A stretch of DNA of 64,000 nucleotides, taken from the NCBI GenBank assembly GCA_900548005.1, contig URIZ01000009.1, forward strand, positions 1-64,000, read 5' to 3'. Within the stretch, counting starts at the first letter, position 1. Every line of letters starts with the position of its first letter. Of this stretch, positions 1 through 7,689 are shown in pieces. Both the position numbers and the translations under genes were made by a program. The DNA comes from an uncultured Eubacteriales bacterium (lineage in GTDB: Bacteria > Bacillota > Clostridia > Christensenellales > CAG-917). Under the pieces are notes generated by a model. It made no database searches. It saw only the letters and a program-made list of their open reading frames with translations, and was not told where the DNA came from.

Positions 1-102
1 GCGCTTATCTCGGCGTTCGCCTTGCGAACGCTCACTTCGAATAAGCACATTCCGTTAATAAGTACGCTCCGAATAGGCTTTAGTTTTGGGCGCAATTATT
101 GA
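1..102. repeat. Nested palindrome 3' of the P1 peptidase gene
   Basis: No gene is visible here. Positions 1-50 form a nested hairpin: GCTTAT pairs with ATAAGC on the outside and GCGTTCG pairs with CGAACGC inside. It lies about 50 bp past the stop codon of the minus-strand peptidase gene. It could be a terminator-like structure or a diverged member of the stop-codon-associated palindromes found elsewhere in this window, but it lacks their conserved core. Confidence 0.4.
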
Positions 103-1050
103 TTATTCATCGCAACTCGGCTCTTCGTCTAGGTCGCAAACAATATCATACTTGCAGCTTGCGCTCACGGCGTTGACGATTGCTTGGCGAGTTGCCTCCA
201 CCGTTGCGGACTCCAAAATCGTGATGTTCACAACGGGTTTTATGCCGCTTGCCATGCAAAACATCGTGTCGCCGTCATAGACTGTATGCACAGGGCGAAT
301 GGCTCTTGCCATGCCGTCATGGGATATGCTTGCAAGCCTATTTGCGTCCACTTTGGAGAGTTTCGCATCGGTGAGAATACAACCGATCGTGGTGTTTGTG
401 CCAAGCAAGAGTTTTGCAAATTCGCCGTTTGCAAGGCATTTTTCGGTGTCGATAAAGTTGCCGTTTTTGCCCTTTGCGCCGGCAACGATTTTGCCGCTCT
501 CATCCACAACGTCACCCATAGCATTGGCAGCCACAACCGCCGTGATCGTGACTCCTGCCACCTTGACGGTCGCCGCGCCGATGCCGCTCTTGCATGCGTT
601 TTTAAGCCCGCGGATCTTGCCAACGGTTGCGCCTTTTCCTGCGCCGATGTTTCCGAAATCGGGGGTTTTGTCTGCGTTTTTGCACGCATAAAGTCCGTAT
701 TGTGCGGTCGGATAGTGATATTCCTTTTGATTGAGATCATACAGCACCGCACCGCAAACAATAGGCACGATCTTGCCCATACTCTTGTATCCTATGCCTT
801 GATCTTTGAGATATTCCATCACTCCGCAAGTTGATGCAAGCCCGTACGCCGAGCCGCCCGACAACACGACCGCATTGATTTTTTGCATCATTTTGTCGTT
901 GCGAAGAAGGTCTGTTTCTCTTGTCCCCGGTGCGCCGCCACGACAATCGCATCCGCCTATTGCGCCGTTTTTTGCAAGCAACACGGTGACTCCCGTGAAG
1001 TCGTCCTGATAGTGTCCGATCTTAAATCCGTATGGTATTGTAACTTTCAT
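103..1050 (-). CDS. P1 family (S58, DmpA/BapA-like) peptidase
   Basis: A 315-residue protein of the S58/P1 family, self-processing N-terminal-nucleophile hydrolases related to L-aminopeptidase D-Ala-esterase/amidase. Family-like features are the N-terminal GxxIGxY/D pattern (IPYGFKIGHYQDD), the CDCRGGAPGTRETDLL segment, VVLSGGSAYGLAS near residue 70-80, and the GKGATVGK and LGTNTTIGCILTDA segments around the expected autocleavage region. A longer frame begins six codons upstream, but the ATG at 1050 has AAAGGG seven bases before it and starts the conserved region, so I chose it. It follows the hydrolase gene by ten bases and is probably co-transcribed with it. The substrate is unknown; family members act on small amino-acid amides and esters or beta-peptides. 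Confidence 0.85.
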   Translation of the reverse strand: MKVTIPYGFKIGHYQDDFTGVTVLLAKNGAIGGCDCRGGAPGTRETDLLRNDKMMQKINAVVLSGGSAYGLASTCGVMEYLKDQGIGYKSMGKIVPIVCGAVLYDLNQKEYHYPTAQYGLYACKNADKTPDFGNIGAGKGATVGKIRGLKNACKSGIGAATVKVAGVTITAVVAANAMGDVVDESGKIVAGAKGKNGNFIDTEKCLANGEFAKLLLGTNTTIGCILTDAKLSKVDANRLASISHDGMARAIRPVHTVYDGDTMFCMASGIKPVVNITILESATVEATRQAIVNAVSASCKYDIVCDLDEEPSCDE

Positions 1051-1060
1051 TTTGTCCCTT

Positions 1061-1984
1061 TCAAACAAGCTCGTCTATGCTCGTTTGCTTGTATATGATA
1101 AATTTGTCAAAGAAGTCCGCAACGTCTTTTTGCATATCCTTGCCACACCAATCGTAAAACACTTCGTGGCGCGCGCCGTCATAGAGATGAAACTCGGTGT
1201 TTATGCCGTTTGCTTTGTACATTTTTTCGAGTTTTCGCACGCCCTTTCCGTTTCTACCCACAAGATCCGCGCCGCCCGAGAACATGCCCATAGCGGTTGC
1301 GGGATTGAGCTTGGCTTGCGCCTTTCTGCCGTACAGTTTTGACGTTTCCTTCATCATATAGTAGTCAAAATTGACGCTCATGTGAGTGTGACCGTACGGA
1401 TCGGCGAGCATCTCTTCACGTTTTTCTCTGACGCTGTTGACCCACTGCCACTTGCCCTCGTCCCCCTTGAATTTGGGGAAATTGTCGCTAAGGAAATTGA
1501 CTATACGCGGCCGCCAGTTTCTTGCGACAAGCCAAATGGGAAAAGTGAAAATCTTGCCCAGCGTGAAGAGCGAGCGCATGTACCCAGAGCCGATGAGCGC
1601 GATTGCTTTGACGTCCGTGCCTTCCTGGGCAAACGCTTGCGAGAGAAAACTGCCGTAGCTGTGCCCCATAAGGAACACGGGAAGGTCATAGCGATCTTTG
1701 AGCCACTCGCGGATAAACAACTCGTCTTGCAGAGTCTTTTTGAAGATATTGCCTTTGTGCCTGCCGCGATTTTCGGGAGTTTCCGTCCTGCCGTGCGCGC
1801 GGTGGTCGTCGCCGAAAACGATGTAGCCGCGGCTGTTGAGATACCTTGCAAATTCGTCGTAACGGCCTGCGTGTTCGCTCATGCCGTGCACAAGCTGAAT
1901 GACAGCCTTTGGCGACTCAACGTCATCCCAAAGATAGCAATACAACTCTGTGTTGTCAAAACTTTTGAATTTGAACTCTTGCAT
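1061..1984 (-). CDS. Alpha/beta hydrolase, monoacylglycerol-lipase / lysophospholipase-like
   Basis: A 307-residue cytoplasmic serine hydrolase. It has the oxyanion-hole segment LVHGMSEHAGRY (about residues 31-42), the nucleophile elbow GHSYGS with Ser109, and a C-terminal DGARHEVF segment carrying the probable catalytic His. This layout matches the COG2267 lysophospholipase/monoglyceride lipase group. The ATG at 1984 (MQEFKF) has GGGGTG upstream and is preferred over an ATG 20 codons earlier, whose extra residues look like leader sequence. The P1 peptidase gene follows ten bases downstream, so the two are likely one transcript. The true substrate (glycerolipid or other ester) cannot be inferred. 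Confidence 0.85.
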   Translation of the reverse strand: MQEFKFKSFDNTELYCYLWDDVESPKAVIQLVHGMSEHAGRYDEFARYLNSRGYIVFGDDHRAHGRTETPENRGRHKGNIFKKTLQDELFIREWLKDRYDLPVFLMGHSYGSFLSQAFAQEGTDVKAIALIGSGYMRSLFTLGKIFTFPIWLVARNWRPRIVNFLSDNFPKFKGDEGKWQWVNSVREKREEMLADPYGHTHMSVNFDYYMMKETSKLYGRKAQAKLNPATAMGMFSGGADLVGRNGKGVRKLEKMYKANGINTEFHLYDGARHEVFYDWCGKDMQKDVADFFDKFIIYKQTSIDELV

Positions 1985-2154
1985 ATCGCACCCCGATAAA
2001 GTCTTATAATAGAACATTATAAATGCAAACGCGTTTTTTTTCAATACCCAAAAGCGTATCTATTCGCCGATTTTGTGCTATTTTGCGGCAAAAAGCGTTT
2101 TATAGGGCAAGTTGCGTGGCATAAACGGTTATTTTGGCAATTTTGCTCAATCGG

Positions 2155-2182
2155 TTGCAATGGCAAAAAGCCGTGTTATAAT
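2155..2182 (+). promoter_or_regulatory. Promoter of the thiamine pyrophosphokinase gene
   Basis: TTGCAA at 2155-2160 and a perfect TATAAT at 2177-2182 are separated by 16 bases. The expected transcription start falls at about 2188-2190, on the ATG at 2189, so the message may be leaderless. No ribosome binding site lies in front of the ATG. Confidence 0.6.
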
Positions 2183-2188
2183 AAAGAC

Positions 2189-2791
2189 ATGAAAGTTGCA
2201 ATCATTCTCAACTGCGGTGAGCAGATCAAACGAAAAATCAATGCCGACAAAGTCATCGCGTGTGACGGCGGCTACAACGTATGCCCTATCGAGCCCGACG
2301 TCATTCTCGGCGATTTCGACTCTTTGCAAAAGCCCGAAGGCGTGGACATCCCCATTGTCGAACACGATACGCACAAGAACGCAAGCGACGGAGAACTTGC
2401 CGTCTACTATGCAAAAGAGCAGTTTCAAGCGGACGAAATCGTGCTGTTCGGCGTGACGGGCGGTCGCATAGACCACGTGCTTTGCAACCTTGCGATCATG
2501 CGCCTTGCAAACACTCTCGGCATGAAAGTCAAAGCCGAAGAAGACGGACTTGACATCCACTACGTCGAAGGCGAATTTGACATGCCGACGCAAAAAGGCG
2601 AAACGATATCCATTCTCCCCTACGGCAGCAGCGCAATAGTCACGGACTCGAAAAATCTCGAATATCCGCTTGACGAGCTTATGCTCAAATCCAAGGATTC
2701 GCGCGGACTTAGCAACGTGTCGCTTGGCGGCAAAGTGCATATCAACGTCAAAGCGGGCGGTGTGTTTGTGTTCCGCTATATAAAACGCTGA
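2189..2791 (+). CDS. thiN: Thiamine pyrophosphokinase
   Basis: A 200-residue enzyme that transfers pyrophosphate from ATP to thiamine to give thiamine diphosphate in the cytoplasm. The sequence shows the family's N-terminal catalytic signatures ACDGGYN (about residues 24-30), DVILGDFDSL (about 37-46) and the HKNASDGELAV stretch, then the TGGRIDHVLCN motif and a beta-rich C-terminal domain. A longer open frame begins at 2075, but homology starts at MKVAIILN, 2189. That ATG has no Shine-Dalgarno sequence and lies about seven bases past a -10 box. The gene stands alone. It complements the riboswitch-controlled thiamine transporter 3 kb away: import, then pyrophosphorylation. Confidence 0.9.
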   Translation: MKVAIILNCGEQIKRKINADKVIACDGGYNVCPIEPDVILGDFDSLQKPEGVDIPIVEHDTHKNASDGELAVYYAKEQFQADEIVLFGVTGGRIDHVLCNLAIMRLANTLGMKVKAEEDGLDIHYVEGEFDMPTQKGETISILPYGSSAIVTDSKNLEYPLDELMLKSKDSRGLSNVSLGGKVHINVKAGGVFVFRYIKR

Positions 2792-3049
2792 CCAAACCTT
2801 TTTGCCCACACCCAATATGCAAGATTGCGCCAAACAAGTTGATGCCAAGCATATTGTCATAATCACACTAATTGACCTAACGTAACAAATAGGCGCAATT
2901 TGCGTGCGACAAGCGTGTTTTTGGTTGAGCGATGTGAAAAATCAAAATTTTTTGAGATTTTTTCAAAAACAGCCAATAAAACGGCTCGCACGATTGTATA
3001 TAAGGTGTAAAACAATTCATCGTTTATACCTTTCAAAAACCTTTCAAGC
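2792..3049. other. Intergenic stretch, no gene seen
   Basis: About 260 bases separate thiN from the terminator of the minus-strand XRE gene. It is AT-rich with no convincing reading frame. A 62-codon frame on the minus strand has no ribosome binding site and no recognisable content, so I do not call it. Confidence 0.5.
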
Positions 3050-3075
3050 AAAAAAGCACGGCAAGCCGTGCTTTT
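3050..3075 (-). terminator. Rho-independent terminator of the antiporter-XRE unit
   Basis: AAAGCACGGC pairs with GCCGTGCTTT around a two-base loop. On the minus strand the stem is followed by six T residues. It lies about 30 bases past the stop codon of the small XRE gene. Confidence 0.85.
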
Positions 3076-3102
3076 CTACTATCAAAATTTGTTTGTGACA
3101 AT

Positions 3103-3309
3103 TTACATCTCGCCGTTAAGCAAATCGTCGGCTGTGACGGCAAACACGTCGCACAACTCTCGCAAAGTCGAAATGCTCGGCTCCGTCCTGCCCTGCTCCC
3201 AATTTGCATAGCAACTTTCAACAACGCCGAGTCTTGCCGCCACTTGTTTTTGTGACAATCCGACTTGCTTTCTCGCGGCTTTCAAATTTTTGCAGAATTT
3301 CTTGTCCAT
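3103..3309 (-). CDS. Small XRE-family helix-turn-helix regulator
   Basis: A 68-residue single-domain DNA-binding protein. The helix-turn-helix is plain: LGLSQKQ-type helix 2 (VGLSQKQVAARLG, residues 16-28), recognition helix VVESCYANWEQGRTEPS and the closing LRELCDVFAVTADDLL. There is no sensor or effector domain, so it resembles the short Cro/SinR-like regulators. It lies 18 bases downstream of the antiporter gene on the same strand and ends at a strong terminator, which suggests co-transcription. No clear Shine-Dalgarno precedes the ATG, so translation may depend on the upstream gene. Target genes are unknown. Confidence 0.85.
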   Translation of the reverse strand: MDKKFCKNLKAARKQVGLSQKQVAARLGVVESCYANWEQGRTEPSISTLRELCDVFAVTADDLLNGEM

Positions 3310-3327
3310 AGCTTTTATTTGTGGTTT

Positions 3328-4452
3328 TTAGAAAATCTTTATCACGCCAGTGGTGTTGAGAATGAGCAAAACAACGTAGGTGATATAGCCTGCAATGAGA
3401 ATAACGCCCTGCCAGCGTTTGAACTTGCCCATAACAAGAGCCGGGATCACCGCAAAGCCTGCCACCGCAAGACAGAACGGAAAGTCTATCGTGAGCGATT
3501 GTGCGTCCACGGGGAGAGATCCGCCGCCGTTGCCCATATTGATGAATGCGCAAAGCGGAAGGATGAGCGACAAGTCGATGATGTTTGCGCCTATGATGTT
3601 GCCCACCGACAAGTCCGCTTTCTTCTTGACAATTGACGTGATTGCCGTGACAAGCTCGGGCAAAGACGTGCCGACTGCAAGGATTGTGACGCCGATGATG
3701 CCTTCGGGCACTTTCAACACGCGCGCAAGAGCCGCTCCGTTGTCGCTCATAAGTTGCGCGCCCACAAAGATTGCCGCCGCGCCGACAACAAACAACACGA
3801 TGTTTTTGCCGATGTCCTTCTTTTCTATCACCATGCCCGTCTTTTTGAGCGTGATCTTTCTGTCTTCTTGTTTTTGGAAATAATAGCGCAGTATGCCGTT
3901 GCCGTGCTCGACGGGCTGCTGCGGTTGAGCATTAGCGTTTTCAAGAGCAATCGCATTTGCGTGTTTCTTTGCGCTGATGATGTTTTCAACAAGGAACGCC
4001 ACAAAGAACATAAGCACTATCACCGCATTCCACCACGTAAACTCTCCGCCCATTGCGCTCAAGCCCCAAAGCACCGATATTGTGGCAAGCAAGATGATTG
4101 CCTTTGCCATGAAGTCTTTGCGGTTGAACGTCGGCGCGATAAACACGAGCGAAAACGCCATGATAAGCGCGATGTTGCAGTTGACAGATCCGACAGCGTT
4201 GCCGATTGCCATAGCCGCCTGCCCTTCCGCCGCAGATATGCTTGACACAAGGATTTCGGGCAAAGTGGTTGCCACGCTCACAATGGTTGCGCCGATGATG
4301 AAAGTGGGTATGCCCGACACTTCCGCAATCCAACTTGCCGCATCAACAAACCAGTCGCCGCCTTTTACGACGAGAAGAATTCCGAGTGCGAGAAGCAGGA
4401 TATATCCTGCCATGCCGCTGCCTTCCATCATGCCCAAAACAGATTGAACCAT
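3328..4452 (-). CDS. Sodium/calcium exchanger family (CaCA) antiporter
   Basis: A 374-residue integral membrane protein of the bacterial YrbG-like group. It has two inverted halves, each with an alpha-repeat: one contains GATIVSVATTLPEILVS and GNAVGSVNCNIAL in the N-terminal half, the other GVTILAVGTSLPELVTA and GNIIGANIIDLSLIL in the C-terminal half. The acidic residue in each (A)T(T/S)LPE motif is the cation ligand in this family. A charged cytoplasmic loop joins the halves. The ATG at 4452 has GGGAG upstream and is preferred to a frame opening 15 codons earlier. The likely role is H+- or Na+-driven export of Ca2+ or another cation. A small XRE regulator follows 18 bases downstream. Confidence 0.9.
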   Translation of the reverse strand: MVQSVLGMMEGSGMAGYILLLALGILLVVKGGDWFVDAASWIAEVSGIPTFIIGATIVSVATTLPEILVSSISAAEGQAAMAIGNAVGSVNCNIALIMAFSLVFIAPTFNRKDFMAKAIILLATISVLWGLSAMGGEFTWWNAVIVLMFFVAFLVENIISAKKHANAIALENANAQPQQPVEHGNGILRYYFQKQEDRKITLKKTGMVIEKKDIGKNIVLFVVGAAAIFVGAQLMSDNGAALARVLKVPEGIIGVTILAVGTSLPELVTAITSIVKKKADLSVGNIIGANIIDLSLILPLCAFINMGNGGGSLPVDAQSLTIDFPFCLAVAGFAVIPALVMGKFKRWQGVILIAGYITYVVLLILNTTGVIKIF

Positions 4453-4555
4453 ATTCAGCTCCCAAACGTGCAAATGCGCACCGCTATAAAATAGCACTTT
4501 TTTCGTGCAAAGTCAATAGTCGCGCGCATAACGCGTGTGCGCGTAACATTTTAGA

Positions 4556-4587
4556 TATAAAAAACCGCCCTTTTGAGCGGTTTTTCG
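4556..4587 (-). terminator. Terminator downstream of mscL
   Basis: AAAACCGC pairs with GCGGTTTT, with T runs on both sides, so it may work in both directions. It is placed to stop minus-strand transcription from mscL before the antiporter gene. Confidence 0.8.
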
Positions 4588-4674
4588 ATTTGTAATCGTT
4601 TTATTCGCTGTCCGAAACAAATTCGATTTTGAAATGAAAGGTATCGAAATCGGACGCGCGCAACAAAGTACGCT

Positions 4675-5361
4675 TTATTCTTTGTCCGCCGCAGCAACGT
4701 CAACGCCTGCGTCTTCAATAAGTTTTTGCGCGCCTTGAAGTTGTTGCGCTTTGAGAAGGTCGCGAATTTCACGGAGAAGATCGTCGGTGGTTTCAGGCTT
4801 TTCCGCTTCTGCTTTTGCAGCCGCTTCTGCCGCCGCCTGTTCTGCCGCTGCGTCACGAGCCGCCTTGATTGCGCGAAGTTCTTTCTTGGTTGCGATTTTG
4901 CCTTTGATTGTGGCTTTTTCTTCGGGAGTGAGCGATTCAAGGAATTTTGTGTCACGTCTAAGTCCCGTAAATCCGCCGCGCACCATATTGATGAGCTTGA
5001 CCATTGCAAACAGCACAAGCGCGGTGATAAGGAAATTGATTATCGCCATTATGAACGCGCCCCAGTCGATATACACGGATTTTGTCATATCCACGACAAA
5101 TTCCACACCTTTTTTTGCACATTCCGCCGCGGTGAGCCCTTCTGCGTTCTTTGCAACGAGCATGGTGATAAGACCTTGCAAGTCGCCCATAGGAATTGCG
5201 TTGATGAGCGGTTTGAATATGTTGTTGACAAGCGCGGTTACGATTGCGGTGAACGCTGCACCTATAATCATACCAACGGCAAGATCGACAACGTTGCCCT
5301 TTGTGATGAATGCCTTGAACTCTTTCAATAGTTTAAGTTCGGGCTTTTTGAATTTTTTCAT
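4675..5361 (-). CDS. mscL: Large-conductance mechanosensitive channel with long C-terminal tail
   Basis: A 228-residue membrane channel that opens on membrane tension to release solutes during osmotic downshock. The N-terminal amphipathic helix and first membrane helix (FITKGNVVDLAVGMIIGAAF) are typical of MscL. The periplasmic loop contains a Cys and many small residues, and the second membrane helix is AFIMAIINFLITALVLFAMVKLIN. MscL is usually near 130-150 residues. The extra length here is a charged Ala/Glu/Lys-rich region (about residues 130-228) with coiled-coil character, ending in DDLLREIRDLLKAQQ and a short acidic end; a DDLL-EIRDLL helix is itself normal for the family. AAAGGAGAGAT lies upstream of the ATG. 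It is a single-gene unit with its own terminator. Confidence 0.92.
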   Translation of the reverse strand: MKKFKKPELKLLKEFKAFITKGNVVDLAVGMIIGAAFTAIVTALVNNIFKPLINAIPMGDLQGLITMLVAKNAEGLTAAECAKKGVEFVVDMTKSVYIDWGAFIMAIINFLITALVLFAMVKLINMVRGGFTGLRRDTKFLESLTPEEKATIKGKIATKKELRAIKAARDAAAEQAAAEAAAKAEAEKPETTDDLLREIRDLLKAQQLQGAQKLIEDAGVDVAAADKE

Positions 5362-5497
5362 AAGTCATCTCTCCTTTGTTGATAGCAAAATAATAAACCA
5401 TTTTGGAAGCCATAGTCAACAAATTTGCAAAATTGCGATACCTTCCATGCGATATTCCCGTTATTTTTGAGATATTTGCAAAATTTTGCGTCTACAA

Positions 5498-5526
5498 TTG
5501 ACATCTTTCGCGCAAAAGTTTACAAT
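5498..5526 (+). promoter_or_regulatory. Promoter of the TPP-riboswitch transcript
   Basis: A perfect -35 TTGACA (5498-5503) and TACAAT (5521-5526) are separated by 17 bases. Transcription would start near 5533, at the 5' edge of the riboswitch. Confidence 0.8.
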
Positions 5527-5530
5527 GACG

Positions 5531-5605
5531 TCGCTAGGGGTGCTGAAAGGCTGAGATGATACCCTCAAACTTGTGAGTTAATGCTCGCGTAAGGAAGCAA
5601 CAACG
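5531..5605 (+). promoter_or_regulatory. TPP riboswitch (THI element) aptamer
   Basis: The conserved TPP-aptamer landmarks appear in order: AGGGGTGC, then GGCTGAGATGATACCC, a short variable hairpin, then GAGTTAATGCTCGCGTAAGGAAGC. These correspond to the pyrimidine-sensing CUGAGA arm and the pyrophosphate-sensing arm. It precedes a ThiT-family gene, as expected for thiamine-repressed uptake. Confidence 0.93.
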
Positions 5606-5641
5606 AAAACGACGCTGGTCGTATCATATTTGCACCGACAA

Positions 5642-5673
5642 GTTCTCCTAAGCACAAGTTAGGAGATTTTTTT
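5642..5673 (+). terminator. Riboswitch expression platform: terminator that also covers the ribosome binding site
   Basis: TCTCCTAA pairs with TTAGGAGA and is followed by seven T residues, ending next to the ATG at 5674. The 3' arm (AGGAGA, 5661-5666) is also the only Shine-Dalgarno sequence, seven bases before the start codon. When the hairpin forms it can both stop transcription and hide the ribosome binding site. Confidence 0.85.
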
Positions 5674-6897
5674 ATGGACATCAAAACTCTTGCGGAAAAG
5701 TTGCAGTACGTTGCGCTTTACACGGCGATTGCAATCATTGCAAGCTGCATTGTGGTCGGTTTGCTCGTGTGGTTTTTCAAGCGTGAAAAATTCAACGATT
5801 TCAAAAAGTATGCAATCGGCATCGTCACGGGATTTGCCGCGACAATGCTTGTGGTATTCTCATACGTTATGTTCCAACGCAACATAAACAAAATGCAAGC
5901 AATGCTTTTCTATCCCATTCTTGCAATGCTCATCGTGGTGGTTGCAGGCGGCATAGCAGTGCTTATCAGCTCGCTTTTCAGCAATAAAGCCGCAAAAATC
6001 AGCTTGATAGTCACAAGCGTATTGTTCTTGGCAAGTTTTATCGCGCTCGTCGTGGTTGTATGGAAATACTACAACGCCCACTTTGACGAATTCAAAAAAG
6101 ATTATCCCGGTATGAGCCTTGTCGGTATGGTTGTGTCGGCGGTCGTGATTTTGGCGGTGATGGTCGTTTTGTGGTTTGTCGGCGACAAGCGCAAGTTGAA
6201 CGACACTCGCTCGATTGTTTACGGCGCAGTTGCAATGGCTCTGGCATTCGTGCTTTCGTATGCAAGACTTTTCAAGCTCCCCAACGGCGGTTCAATCACC
6301 TTTGCAAGCCTTTTGCCGCTTATGATTTATTGCTGTATGTTCGGCACAAGAAGAGGTCTTATCGTTTGCAGTTTTTACGGCGTGTTGCAAGCACTTCAAG
6401 ACCCCTATATCATTCACCCCATGCAATTCTTGCTCGACTATCCTCTCGCATTCGGACTTGTCGGCGTGAGCGGTATCTTTATGGAAAAGGGCGTTTTCAA
6501 AGAGAAAAAAATCTTGGCATTCTTGCTCGGTGGCGTGGTTGCCGTGTTGTTTAGATACATTTGCCACGTTTGCTCGGGTACGTTTGCGTTTGCAACTTAC
6601 ACCGATTTCAAAGCCGCGCTTGCATACAGTTTGGGCTACAACGCTACGTACGTGTTTGCCGATATGGCAATATCCCTCGTTGCGGGCAGTTTCTTGTTTG
6701 CGTCCAAGTCCTTCACGGCAACCATGGTTGCGTCCGGTGACTTGAACAAGCCCGTTCAACAAGAAGAACAACTTGTCGAAGAAGACCTTGACGACGTTGA
6801 CCGCCAAATCATCGCAAATCAAGAAAGTCAAGCCCAAACGAAAGCAAGCGACAACGACGCTCAAGACAAATCGACAGACGAACAAAACAAACAATAA
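5674..6897 (+). CDS. thiT: Thiamine transporter, ThiT S-component family, with extra N-terminal membrane domain
   Basis: A 407-residue membrane protein. The region from about residue 175 to 345 matches ThiT, the thiamine-binding S-component of energy-coupling-factor transporters: LSYARLFKLPNGGSITFASL, then YGVLQALQDPYIIHPMQFLLDYPLAF and the following helices. Aromatic and acidic residues of the thiamine pocket fall in these segments. ThiT alone is about 180 residues. Here about 165 extra residues with four to five hydrophobic helices precede it, and a 55-residue acidic Gln/Asp-rich tail follows. The TPP riboswitch upstream supports thiamine or a thiamine precursor as substrate. No ECF ATPase or EcfT gene is in the window, so it probably shares a module encoded elsewhere. 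Confidence 0.88.
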   Translation: MDIKTLAEKLQYVALYTAIAIIASCIVVGLLVWFFKREKFNDFKKYAIGIVTGFAATMLVVFSYVMFQRNINKMQAMLFYPILAMLIVVVAGGIAVLISSLFSNKAAKISLIVTSVLFLASFIALVVVVWKYYNAHFDEFKKDYPGMSLVGMVVSAVVILAVMVVLWFVGDKRKLNDTRSIVYGAVAMALAFVLSYARLFKLPNGGSITFASLLPLMIYCCMFGTRRGLIVCSFYGVLQALQDPYIIHPMQFLLDYPLAFGLVGVSGIFMEKGVFKEKKILAFLLGGVVAVLFRYICHVCSGTFAFATYTDFKAALAYSLGYNATYVFADMAISLVAGSFLFASKSFTATMVASGDLNKPVQQEEQLVEEDLDDVDRQIIANQESQAQTKASDNDAQDKSTDEQNKQ

Positions 6898-6921
6898 TTG
6901 CAGATAGATTTGTTAATCAAA

Positions 6922-6955
6922 CAAAAAGACACGCGGTTGCGTGTCTTTTTGTTTG
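6922..6955 (+). terminator. Terminator of thiT
   Basis: AAAAAGACACGC pairs with GCGTGTCTTTTT, followed by more T residues. It lies 25 bases past the stop codon. Confidence 0.9.
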
Positions 6956-7018
6956 TGTGTGTTTTCTTTCAAGTGCAAAATCGGCATCGAGCAACCTGCG
7001 TGCTCGTCTTTTGCCGAT

Positions 7019-7522
7019 TCAGTGTCCGCGGTGGTTCATCATGTCATACCAGATGCCCAAGAATGCGCCGTAGGACGGGAAGATCCTTGTGTCGTCAATG
7101 TCGATGATGTAGGTGTCTGTTAGGCTGAAAATCTTTTTGCGAGCTTTCACCACGGGTGTTTTGTCATAGCCGCCCTGTCCGTCGGATATGAACGCTTTCA
7201 TGTGGATGGGTCCGCACTTGATCTTGCAATCGAGATTGCCGTTGACCGTCTTTGCTTTCCTGAACGAGAAAAACGGAATCTTTTCACTGATTGAAAATGC
7301 CTTTCTGCCGCTTGCGTCCGTGACGTCAAACCAGCTTGTGAACACTCTCTTCAATTCCGCTTGCATACGTCCAAGCGGCGCGCCGCTTGCGTCAAACAAC
7401 ACGACGTTGTTCATAAAGCGGTCAAACTGTCTTTCCGCAAAGAAAACGATGTTGCCTTTCTCGTCGGTGATCTTAAATTTGTCGCCGATAGTCCAATACT
7501 TTTGTTTGATGATTATTTGCAT
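7019..7522 (-). CDS. LURP-one-related / Tubby-like C2 family protein
   Basis: A 167-residue protein of the LOR (YxjI-like) family, a beta-barrel fold also found in plant LURP1 and phospholipid scramblases. The opening KQKYWTIGDKFKITDEKGNIVF is the family signature, followed by repeated beta-hairpin blocks such as FDVTDASGRKAFSISEK and the closing DTYIIDIDDTRIFPSYGAFLGIWYDMM. GGGG lies upstream of the ATG at 7522. No membrane helix or catalytic motif is visible. It lies between thiT and the folate operon and is probably a single transcription unit. Its biochemical function is not known for bacteria. Confidence 0.8.
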   Translation of the reverse strand: MQIIIKQKYWTIGDKFKITDEKGNIVFFAERQFDRFMNNVVLFDASGAPLGRMQAELKRVFTSWFDVTDASGRKAFSISEKIPFFSFRKAKTVNGNLDCKIKCGPIHMKAFISDGQGGYDKTPVVKARKKIFSLTDTYIIDIDDTRIFPSYGAFLGIWYDMMNHRGH

Positions 7523-7689
7523 ATATATCCCCTATTGTGAGCTTTGTATAGTGTCTGTTAACCTTCAATATATCATATTTTCATCGATTTGACAATATCG
7601 GCTTTTTTTCAGGCAATGCGCATACGCACGTGCGCTATGAATTTATTTGATTATTTTGGCAACTTTTACGCCGTTTTCAGTTTGTTTTG

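Noticed and set aside
2863..3051. A 62-codon minus-strand frame after thiN
   Set aside because: It begins at the terminator of the XRE gene, has no ribosome binding site and no recognisable content.
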